Source: Alterisphingorhabdus sp038748365 (GTDB lineage: Bacteria > Pseudomonadota > Alphaproteobacteria > Sphingomonadales > Sphingomonadaceae). Taken from it: a stretch of 64,000 nt of DNA. The DNA lies in assembly GCA_038748365.1 (NCBI GenBank), contig JBCDIZ010000001.1, positions 186,001 through 250,000 of the forward strand, written 5' to 3'. A model generated the notes under the pieces. That model was not told where the DNA came from, made no database searches, and saw only the letters and a list, made by a program, of their open reading frames with translations. Every line of letters begins with the position of its first letter. Position 1 is the first letter of the stretch. The position numbers and the translations under genes were made by a program. Below are positions 53,997-62,555 of the stretch, in pieces.

Positions 53997-55502
53997 TTAC
54001 AGACACGCCTCAAGGAAAGGCTGATCAAAGCCGAATTGCCGTGCCTTTTCAAGCGTGTAAGGACGCAGGCCGGTGGAGCGATATTCACCCATGATCTTGC
54101 CCTCGGATGTCTCGTCAAGATATTCGAACTTGAACAGCTCCTGTGTGACGATCACATCACCTTCCATACCGATCACTTCGGTGATGTTGGTGGTACGGCG
54201 TGAGCCATCGCGCAGACGCTTCACCTGAACGATCAGGTCAACCGATTCCGCGATTTGGCGGCTGATCGCCTCTTTCGGGATCTTGATGTCGCCCATCATG
54301 ATCATGTTTTCCATACGACCAAGGCACTCACGCGGGTTGTTGGCGTGGAGCGTACACATGGAGCCATCATGGCCTGTGTTCATCGCGGCGAGCAGGTCGA
54401 AACACTCTGCGCCACGAATCTCACCCAGGATGATTCGGTCCGGACGCATACGCAGGGCGTTCTTGACGAGGTCACCAATGCTGATCGCGCCTTTGCCTTC
54501 AAGGTTGGGCGGGCGTGTTTCTAACGGCAGCCAGTGCGGTTGTTGCAGACGAAGCTCGGCGGCATCCTCAATGGTCAGTACGCGTTCCCCCGGGTCGATC
54601 ATCTTCGACAAGGCGTTGAGCATGGTGGTTTTACCCGAACCCGTACCGCCCGAGATCACCACATTCATCCGACATGCGCCTGCGATCTTTAGCGCGGTAC
54701 ACATCTTTTCCGACATGGAACCAAAGTCCTTCATCATGTCGAGCGTGATCGGTTTATCCGAAAACTTACGAATGGAGATGGCAGTGCCGCGTAGCGAAAG
54801 CGGCGGGATGATGACGTTAACACGGCTGCCATCCTTGAGACGGGCGTCAGCCAGTGGTGTTGTCTGGTCAACACGACGGCCGACCTGATTCACGATCCGC
54901 TGCGCGATTTGCAGCAGATGCTCCTCATCGCGGAACTGGATCGGTGCAACAGCCAGCTTACCCTTCTTCTCAATATAGGTCTGCTCAGGGCCGTTCACCA
55001 TGATATCCGAGACATCTGGATCAGAAAGCAGCTCTTCCAGCGGACCAAAGCCGAGTAGTTCGTCAATCAGCACTTTTTCCAGTGCAAATTGCTCGCGCCG
55101 GTTCAGTGTCAGCTTAAGCTCAGCCAGAACCTCAAGAATGATTGGACGGAATTCTTCTGACAGCTCTTCCTTGGTCAGCGTTGCGGCTGCTTCTGGATCA
55201 ACACGTTCCAGCAGGCGCGGCAGAACCTGTTCCTTGATCTTGTGGACGGATGCCTCAAAACCCTCGGGCTTGGGTGCTTCCTCCGCCAGAGCGTTGGCGC
55301 GATCGGTAAGCCGCGCCATAGCATCACTGTCGGATACCGGAGCAGGAGGCGCTTCTCCGGGCAGTTTGGCCTCATCAACAGGCGGGAACTGTTCGGATTT
55401 GTCTTCTTTGGCAATTTCTTCTGCATTGCCACCGCGCATCGGGCGCGCAACGCCAAATTGCGGGCGGTTGCCCATGCCGTTTTTCCGACCAAATGCACTC
55501 AT
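53997..55502 (-). CDS. cpaF: CpaF-family pilus/secretion ATPase
   Basis: Hexameric ATPase of type IVc (Flp/Tad) pilus assembly, 501 residues from ATG 55502 (MSAFGRKNGMGN). N-terminal ~100 residues are charged and low complexity; then SDPDVSDIMVNGPEQTYIEKKG, Walker A in GGTGSGKTTMLNALS, the Asp-box LTIEDAAELRLQQPHW, Walker B region DRIILGEIRGAE and the His-box TGHDGSMCTLHANN. No other cpa/tad gene is next to it in the window, so it may be an orphan or a locus lying elsewhere. It faces the downstream end of the DUF1501 gene. Confidence 0.92.
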   Translation of the reverse strand: MSAFGRKNGMGNRPQFGVARPMRGGNAEEIAKEDKSEQFPPVDEAKLPGEAPPAPVSDSDAMARLTDRANALAEEAPKPEGFEASVHKIKEQVLPRLLERVDPEAAATLTKEELSEEFRPIILEVLAELKLTLNRREQFALEKVLIDELLGFGPLEELLSDPDVSDIMVNGPEQTYIEKKGKLAVAPIQFRDEEHLLQIAQRIVNQVGRRVDQTTPLADARLKDGSRVNVIIPPLSLRGTAISIRKFSDKPITLDMMKDFGSMSEKMCTALKIAGACRMNVVISGGTGSGKTTMLNALSKMIDPGERVLTIEDAAELRLQQPHWLPLETRPPNLEGKGAISIGDLVKNALRMRPDRIILGEIRGAECFDLLAAMNTGHDGSMCTLHANNPRECLGRMENMIMMGDIKIPKEAISRQIAESVDLIVQVKRLRDGSRRTTNITEVIGMEGDVIVTQELFKFEYLDETSEGKIMGEYRSTGLRPYTLEKARQFGFDQPFLEACL

Positions 55503-55691
55503 TCTGCCTGCCCCATATGCCTTTATCTGCTGTTGCGGCCCAATTATTCGTGGTTGAATAAGGTAAATATGCGGGAAACTTTTATATTTCCCTAACGTGT
55601 AGCAGCGCCTGGTCGCATAGGTGGTTACAGTGAAAATATTTCCATTTCGCAATGGCTTGGCGGCATCCTCATTTTCTGCCATGGGCCATGC

Positions 55692-56666
55692 ATGAACCGA
55701 CCGTCCTCCAACATGCCACCAATGATCGAGACCAAGCGCGCCGTACAGGCGGCGACGCATCTCGACACGGCGAATAGCGGCGGGCATGACAGCACTGGCA
55801 GCGCGATGTTGCTAACATTGGCCGGTTTTGCCAGCCTTTCGGTAGGCGATGCGATTATTAAGTCTGCCGCAGGGATGTGGCCGAGTGCGGGCGTGGCTGC
55901 ACTGCGATTCACATTGGGCGCGGTACTACTCGGACTGCTGTTGCTGCTTCGCTCAGGGCCATCGGCTTTCACGATACCGATGTTCAGATATCAGGTGGCG
56001 CGCGGAGCGCTGCTGGCGACGGCTACATTAGCGTTCTTTACCAGTATCTTCCTGATGCCGTTGGCCGACGCTACAGCAATCCTGTTTATCAATCCGGCGC
56101 TGACGGCTCTGCTCTCTGCATGGCTGCTGAAAGAGCGTGTAGCGCCATATATCTGGGGGGCGAGCATAATCGCCTTTGTTGGCGTGGTGCTTATCCTGCG
56201 GCCGAATATCGCCAATTTCGGTATAACAGCAGCATTACCCCTGATTGCCGCATTGGCGATGTCAGGGGTGATGATGCTCAATCGCAAGGTCGCCGGCAGC
56301 GGGGGTGTGTTGCTGATGCAGTTCCTGCTTGCGTGTTTCACCGCGCCTTTTCTGATCCTTGCCACCATCGCTGCGCATTATGCGAGTATAGAAGGTTTCA
56401 CCATCACCGTACCGCCGCCGCAATGGGTCTGGTTTGTCTGTGTGGTGGTCGCCTGCACCGCGTCTTTCAGCCATATGCTGATTTATCTCGGCACTACTCG
56501 CGCCAGCGCCGCAGTGGTCGCGCCTATGGTCTATGTGCAGCTATTGGTGGCGCTTTTGGTGGGGATTTTTGTCTATCAGGATTATCCCGACCTGCAGGCC
56601 ATGGGCGGCGCAGTGCTGATTATCGCCAGTGGTTTGTATTTATGGTGGAAAAGTCGGGCGGCTTAA
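55692..56666 (+). CDS. EamA/DMT superfamily permease
   Basis: 324 residues, ten predicted helices in two EamA repeats. A polar N terminus of about 35 residues precedes TM1 (LLTLAGFASLSVGDAIIKSAA). The first repeat ends with the motif PLADATAILFINPALTALLSA; the second has YLGTTRASAAVVAPMVYVQLL. Substrate unknown. Divergent from cpaF; a family A repeat begins just after its stop. Confidence 0.9.
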   Translation: MNRPSSNMPPMIETKRAVQAATHLDTANSGGHDSTGSAMLLTLAGFASLSVGDAIIKSAAGMWPSAGVAALRFTLGAVLLGLLLLLRSGPSAFTIPMFRYQVARGALLATATLAFFTSIFLMPLADATAILFINPALTALLSAWLLKERVAPYIWGASIIAFVGVVLILRPNIANFGITAALPLIAALAMSGVMMLNRKVAGSGGVLLMQFLLACFTAPFLILATIAAHYASIEGFTITVPPPQWVWFVCVVVACTASFSHMLIYLGTTRASAAVVAPMVYVQLLVALLVGIFVYQDYPDLQAMGGAVLIIASGLYLWWKSRAA

Positions 56667-56667
56667 A

Positions 56668-56792
56668 TCCTCCCCGGAACGGGGAGGGGGACCGGCGAAG
56701 CTGGTGGAGGGGGCGGGCCGCTAGGCTAAGTGCAAGCGGATAACCCCCTCCGTCAGCGCTACGCGCTGCCATCTCCCCGTGAACGGGGAGGA
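56668..56792. repeat. Palindromic intergenic repeat, family A copy 3
   Basis: Left unit TCCTCCCCGGAACGGGGAGG with the segment ACCGGCGAAGCTGGTGGAGG; right unit ending CTCCCCGTGAACGGGGAGG to 56792, with an inner stem GTCAGCGCTACGCGCTG. The left unit is nearly identical to the right unit of the 14151 copy in reverse orientation. It lies between the convergent EamA and atpC genes and could act as a two-way transcript end. Confidence 0.87.
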
Positions 56793-56796
56793 TAGA

Positions 56797-57054
56797 TTAG
56801 TTAGAAACCCGCTCTGCGAGAATCGTCAGACCCTTGTCATTAACCTCGGCAAAGCCACCCTCAATCGAGATTGTTTCAGGCTGCGCGTTTTCCGATGCGA
56901 AGATTGTCACTTCGCCATTGCGAATGGTCGACATAAAGGGGGCATGGCCTTCCAGCACACCAAAATCGCCTTCACTGCCCGGCACTTGCACCATATGCAC
57001 ATCTTCGGAGCGGACCAGTTTTTCCGGGGTTACGAGTTCAAAATGAAGGGCCAT
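56797..57054 (-). CDS. atpC: ATP synthase F1 epsilon subunit (short form)
   Basis: Central-stalk subunit, 85 residues. It carries the N-terminal beta-sandwich only: MALHFELVTPEKLVRS, GDFGVLEGHAPFMSTI and the C-terminal strand GLTILAERVSN. The usual ~45-residue C-terminal helical hairpin, which can block reverse ATP hydrolysis in many bacteria, is absent. It is the last gene of the atp operon and lies 3 bases after an unrelated membrane-protein gene. Confidence 0.94.
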   Translation of the reverse strand: MALHFELVTPEKLVRSEDVHMVQVPGSEGDFGVLEGHAPFMSTIRNGEVTIFASENAQPETISIEGGFAEVNDKGLTILAERVSN

Positions 57055-57057
57055 GAC

Positions 57058-57537
57058 TTATTCCTGTGTCTCTTTGCTGGCCGGAGCCATAAGCGCTTGT
57101 GAGGCGCTATCCAAGCGAAAAAATACTATTGCGAAGATCATGCCGCCAATGCCATAGCCGATAAGGGTCAGGGCATCGGGCCAGACGCTGCGGTAGATAG
57201 CGGTTTGCCATCCGACAAAGGGCATTATCCCCATCACAATCGCCGAAAAGGCGAAAGGCCAGTGCAGATTGCGACGACCCATCAGCATCAGAACCATGCA
57301 ACCAAAATTGACCGCTACGAATGGAAAGGCGACGGCATAGAGCCACCAGCCATCAAAAGTTTGACCAAATTGACTGGCGGCGAGCGCCTCAAAATCGGCG
57401 CGGAAATTCTGCCAATGCTCCACGCGATAATGGTGAATATCAAAGGCTGAGATCACCAGAAAAACAGCGATCCCGCATTGCAAAAGGCGCCGCAACAGGG
57501 TGTCGATACGTCCCTGTTGCAGCGCCGTTGTGTCCAT
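57058..57537 (-). CDS. Unknown membrane protein between atpD and atpC
   Basis: No family recognised. 159 residues, four helices (around LLQCGIAVFLVISAF, WLYAVAFPFVAVNFGCMVLMLMG, FAFSAIVMGIMPFVGW and TLIGYGIGGMIFAIVFF). The segment HHYRVEHWQNFRADF forms an aromatic/basic loop after helix 1. Start ATG 57537 follows a GTG at 57540, with no clear ribosome site. It is 14 bases after atpD and 3 before atpC, so it is in the operon. Its first codons overlap a strong hairpin with a T-run. Not one of the known ATP synthase subunits. Confidence 0.75.
   Translation of the reverse strand: MDTTALQQGRIDTLLRRLLQCGIAVFLVISAFDIHHYRVEHWQNFRADFEALAASQFGQTFDGWWLYAVAFPFVAVNFGCMVLMLMGRRNLHWPFAFSAIVMGIMPFVGWQTAIYRSVWPDALTLIGYGIGGMIFAIVFFRLDSASQALMAPASKETQE
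57482..57526 (-). terminator. Terminator-like hairpin just after atpD
   Basis: On the minus-strand RNA, GGCGCUGCAACAGGG (57526-57512) pairs with CCCUGUUGCGGCGCC (57500-57486) around an 11-base loop: 15 base pairs with a single U-G wobble. UUUU follows at 57485-57482. The wobble pairs only in the minus-strand RNA (A-C mismatch on the other), pointing to that strand. It starts 26 bases after the atpD stop and lies inside the first 18 codons of the next gene, so it could act as partial terminator or mRNA 3'-end guard. Confidence 0.6.
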
Positions 57538-57551
57538 CACATGCTCGGCGA

Positions 57552-58997
57552 TTAAGCCGCTTCAGCAGCCAGCTTTTTGCCCTTTTCAATCGCTTCATCG
57601 ATGCCGCCGACCATGTAGAAGGCTGCTTCTGGGAGATGGTCATATTCGCCTTCAACCACTGCCTTGAACGATTTGATCGTATCTTCCAGTTCAACAAATT
57701 TACCATCAAGTCCGGTGAACACGGTAGCCACATGGAAAGGCTGTGACAGGAAGCGCTGGATCTTACGCGCACGGGCAACAGTGAGTTTGTCTTCTTCCGA
57801 CAGCTCATCCATGCCGAGAATGGCGATAATGTCTTGCAGCGATTTGTATTTCTGCAGCGTCGACTGCACCGCACGCGCGGTTTCATAATGCTCTTCACCG
57901 ACAACACGTGGCTCAAGCACACGCGAAGTGGAGTCGAGCGGGTCAACCGCCGGGTAAATGCCAAGCTCGGAAATCGCACGGTTAAGCACCGTGGTCGCGT
58001 CCAAGTGGGCAAAAGAGGTAGCCGGGGCAGGGTCGGTCAAGTCATCGGCAGGGACGTAAACCGCCTGCACCGAGGTGATTGAGCCCTTATTGGTCGAGGT
58101 AATCCGCTCTTGCAGCGCGCCCATATCGGTGGACAGGGTAGGCTGATAGCCCACAGCCGAAGGAATGCGGCCGAGCAACGCGGACACTTCAGCACCTGCC
58201 TGGGTAAAGCGGAAGATATTATCGACGAAGAACAGCACGTCCTGGCCTTCCTGATCGCGGAAATATTCCGCAATGGTCAGGCCGGAAAGAGCAACACGGG
58301 CACGTGCGCCCGGAGGTTCGTTCATCTGGCCATAAACCAGTGCCACTTTAGAGCCTTCGGAGATGGCGTTGCCGTCATCATCCTTGGCGATCACATTGGC
58401 GTCGAGGAATTCGTGGTAAAGGTCGTTGCCCTCACGGGTACGCTCACCCACGCCGGCGAACACCGAAGTACCACCATGGCCTTTGGCGATATTGTTGATC
58501 AGTTCCTGAATAAGCACGGTCTTGCCGACACCAGCGCCGCCAAACAGGCCGATTTTGCCGCCCTTGGCATAAGGGGCAAGCAGGTCGATCACCTTAATGC
58601 CGGTGACGAGAATTTCAGACTCGGTCGACTGGTCAACAAATTCCGGCGCCTCGGCATGGATCGGTGCGGTCGCTTTATTGTCGATCGGGCCGCGTTCATC
58701 GATCGGCTCGCCGACAACATTCATGATGCGGCCGAGCGTTTCCGGGCCAACCGGCATGGCGATCTGGTCGCCCGTGTCCTTGACTTCCTGGCCACGGACC
58801 AGACCGTCAGTGCCGTCCATGGCGATGGTGCGCACGGTGTTCTCACCAAGGTGCTGCGCCACTTCAAGGACCAGACGCTGACCATTATTGTCGGTTTCCA
58901 GCGCGTTCAAAATAGCCGGCAGTTCGCCGTCAAAGGTCACGTCGACAACAGCGCCGATAATCTGGCTAATGCGGCCTACGGTATTGGTGTTTGCCAT
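57552..58997 (-). CDS. atpD: ATP synthase F1 beta subunit
   Basis: Catalytic subunit of F1, 481 residues. Walker A GGAGVGKTVLIQELI, catalytic Glu region GERTREGNDLY, the DELSEED-equivalent LGMDELSEEDKL near the C terminus, and the signature PAVDPLDSTSRVL. Full length. Follows atpG with a 20-base gap. Confidence 0.98.
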   Translation of the reverse strand: MANTNTVGRISQIIGAVVDVTFDGELPAILNALETDNNGQRLVLEVAQHLGENTVRTIAMDGTDGLVRGQEVKDTGDQIAMPVGPETLGRIMNVVGEPIDERGPIDNKATAPIHAEAPEFVDQSTESEILVTGIKVIDLLAPYAKGGKIGLFGGAGVGKTVLIQELINNIAKGHGGTSVFAGVGERTREGNDLYHEFLDANVIAKDDDGNAISEGSKVALVYGQMNEPPGARARVALSGLTIAEYFRDQEGQDVLFFVDNIFRFTQAGAEVSALLGRIPSAVGYQPTLSTDMGALQERITSTNKGSITSVQAVYVPADDLTDPAPATSFAHLDATTVLNRAISELGIYPAVDPLDSTSRVLEPRVVGEEHYETARAVQSTLQKYKSLQDIIAILGMDELSEEDKLTVARARKIQRFLSQPFHVATVFTGLDGKFVELEDTIKSFKAVVEGEYDHLPEAAFYMVGGIDEAIEKGKKLAAEAA

Positions 58998-59017
58998 GAT
59001 GTTCGTCCTTACGGGTT

Positions 59018-59887
59018 TTACAGGGCTTCCGCGCCCGAGATGATTTCAACAAGTTCGGTGGTGATCGCGGCCTGACGGCTGCGGTTATATTCGATGGTGA
59101 GGCGGTTGATGAGGTCGCCGGCATTGCGCGTAGCATTGTCCATGGCGGTCATCGATGCACCTTGTTCGGAAGCGGCAATCTCAAGGATAGCGCCGAAAAG
59201 CTGGGTTTTGACGTAGCGGGGCAGCAATTCCTCAAGAATTTCCTCTTCGCCTGGCTCATATTCCACAACTGCGCCAGTATCTTCGGCGCTGTCTGGGGCG
59301 GGGACGGGGATAAGCTGCTGCACGGTCGGGTCCTGCGCCAGTGCCGATTTGAAGATCGGATAGATCAGATGCGCGACGTCATATTTGCCGTCGTCGAACA
59401 TGGTGACCAGTTCTTCGGCGATCTGGGTGGCTTCTTCAAAACCAGGATTGCGCACGACCGACGTGTCGAAATGGATACCAATCTTGTTTTCATAAACACG
59501 CTTGATCGGCGCGCGGCCCTTTTTGCCAACCAGATAGAAGGTCACGTCTTTACCGTTCTGCTCAAGTTCGCGTGCCTTGGCGATCGCAGCACGGACGATG
59601 TTGGAATTGAGGCCGCCGCACAGGCCTTTGTCGGTGTTGACGACCACCAGCAGGTGACGCTGATCCGAGCCAGTGCCCGCAAGCAATTTCGGCGCGCTGT
59701 CGCCCGACACCTTGCCCGCCAGTGATGCCATGACGTCAGCCAAACGCTCCGCATAGGGCCGGGCCGCTTCTGCCGCCGCCTGTGCACGGCGCAGCTTGGC
59801 GGCTGCTACCATTTGTTTGGCCTTGGTGATCTTCTGGGTCGATTTGACCGATCCGATCCGGTTTTTCAGTTCCTTGAGTGAAGCCAT
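59018..59887 (-). CDS. atpG: ATP synthase F1 gamma subunit
   Basis: Rotor shaft subunit, 289 residues. N-terminal helix MASLKELKNRIGSVKSTQKITKAKQMVAA (in part) and the C-terminal signature SAMDNATRNAGDLINRLTIEYNRSRQAAITTELVEIISGAEAL (in part), here TAMDNATRNAGDLI. It lies 5 bases after a small unknown gene that separates it from atpA; usually atpA and atpG are adjacent. Confidence 0.97.
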   Translation of the reverse strand: MASLKELKNRIGSVKSTQKITKAKQMVAAAKLRRAQAAAEAARPYAERLADVMASLAGKVSGDSAPKLLAGTGSDQRHLLVVVNTDKGLCGGLNSNIVRAAIAKARELEQNGKDVTFYLVGKKGRAPIKRVYENKIGIHFDTSVVRNPGFEEATQIAEELVTMFDDGKYDVAHLIYPIFKSALAQDPTVQQLIPVPAPDSAEDTGAVVEYEPGEEEILEELLPRYVKTQLFGAILEIAASEQGASMTAMDNATRNAGDLINRLTIEYNRSRQAAITTELVEIISGAEAL

Positions 59888-59892
59888 AATAG

Positions 59893-60141
59893 TTACTTAA
59901 CTGTTCCCATCTTCATGACCGTGGGATGGTCATATTGATCGCTGAGCTCGATCAGTGCAGTAAAGATTTGCCCGGTTGGGGAGTTCTCATCGGTGTAGAT
60001 AGAGAGGTGAACCTCTATCGGTGTTGAGTCTCCCTTTTTCTGGTCCTGTTTCAAAACGTCCTCATACTCGGCAAGGCTGACTGCCGCGCCATCCAGCTCA
60101 AGCGATCCATCCTTCTCTATGCGGAGAACGCGCTGAACCAT
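59893..60141 (-). CDS. Small TolR/ExbD periplasmic-domain-like protein between atpA and atpG
   Basis: 82 residues, not a known ATP synthase subunit. Its ATG directly abuts the atpA stop (TAAATG), and atpG starts 5 bases later. The pattern VLRIEKDGSLELDGAAVSL, a short helix EYEDVLKQ, then a strand IEVHLSIYTDENSPTG and helix IFTALIELSDQY, ending in a strand, follows the beta-alpha-beta order of the ExbD/TolR periplasmic domain (key positions DG, AV/VSL, and the D-x-x-x-P/T-G turn). The N-terminal membrane helix and the Asp of real ExbD/TolR are missing and no signal peptide is seen, so it would be cytoplasmic. Function unknown; the fold call is inference. Confidence 0.7.
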   Translation of the reverse strand: MVQRVLRIEKDGSLELDGAAVSLAEYEDVLKQDQKKGDSTPIEVHLSIYTDENSPTGQIFTALIELSDQYDHPTVMKMGTVK

Positions 60142-61671
<1,530 letters not shown>

Positions 61672-61677
61672 GAGCAC

Positions 61678-62247
61678 TTAGCCTTTCATCGCCTGGGACA
61701 GCGTATTGAGACGCGTTTTAATACTACCATCGATCATCTGACTGCCCATGCGGACAATCAGCCCGCCAAGAATGTCAGGATCGACATGTTCGGAAATAAT
61801 CACCTCACGGCCTGCGCGGCTTTTGAGGTTTTTGGAAATACTGTCACGCTGCGCCTGTGTCAGCGGATAGGCACTGGTGACTTCAGCGGTCACTTCGCCG
61901 CGATGATCGGCGGCAAGACCATGAAAGGCGCGAATCATCGCTTTCAGTTCAGCCAGACGACCATTTTCAGCGAGAACGCCGAGAAAGTTGGCGGTCAGGG
62001 TGTCGAGCTTCATCGAATCAGCCAGCCCAGCCATGGCCTGTTTCGCGGCGCCCCGGCTGACAACTTGTGAGCTCAAAAGACTGTCGAGCGTTTCGCTATA
62101 ATTATCAGAATCTTTTGCAGTAAGCTTGCCAAGCGCTGTGAGGTCTTTCTCAACCGCGGGGATCTTCTTTTCTTCACGCGCCAGCGCAAAGAGCGCGCTT
62201 GCGTAACGTCCTGAAAGACTGGCCTGAATGCCGCTGGAATGCTCCAC
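61678..62247 (-). CDS. atpH: ATP synthase F1 delta subunit
   Basis: Peripheral stalk subunit (OSCP homologue), 189 residues. N-terminal helical domain SLSGRYASALFALAREEKKI and the C-terminal signature DPDILGGLIVRMGSQMIDGSIKTRLNTLSQAMKG (in part). First gene of the operon, as in other alphaproteobacteria, where the Fo genes lie elsewhere. Confidence 0.97.
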   Translation of the reverse strand: MEHSSGIQASLSGRYASALFALAREEKKIPAVEKDLTALGKLTAKDSDNYSETLDSLLSSQVVSRGAAKQAMAGLADSMKLDTLTANFLGVLAENGRLAELKAMIRAFHGLAADHRGEVTAEVTSAYPLTQAQRDSISKNLKSRAGREVIISEHVDPDILGGLIVRMGSQMIDGSIKTRLNTLSQAMKG

Positions 62248-62555
62248 GGTGCTGCTTTCCCTGAAATGTGGCCTGATAGAGGGCCGAAAACCTTTGGGTT
62301 AGGCCGTATTTACACGGCATATCCGCTTAATCTGGCGCGGCTGCTAGCATCCCTGTTTCGCCTTTGCAAGACAGGCAATGATGCTGGTACCGATTATGTT
62401 GTTTGCGAAGCCTAGTCGATGTTCAACATCACGTTCAATACAAGAGAAAATTGGCGGTTATTTGCCACCGCGTTAACCTTATCTTCGGGATGCTGCTTTA
62501 GCGGGAAAATCACAGACAGGCTGATAATTCCACTTTTTTAAAGGACGCATTTCCG
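62248..62555. other. Intergenic region between divergent atp operon and chemoreceptor
   Basis: About 308 bases that must hold the atp operon promoter (leftward) and the chemoreceptor promoter (rightward). A small inverted repeat GCCGT-ATTTAC-ACGGC is seen at about 62309-62325. No convincing -35/-10 pair, no dispersed repeat and no coding frame was found. AAAGGA at about 62540 serves as the chemoreceptor ribosome site. Confidence 0.5.

Noticed and set aside
55877..56743. Long open frame overlapping the EamA permease in another frame
   Set aside because: No membrane pattern or motif; the permease frame has ten helices and a proper family signature.
62248..62555. Replication origin next to the atp operon
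   Set aside because: No DnaA boxes (TTATCCACA-like) or AT-rich unwinding block seen.
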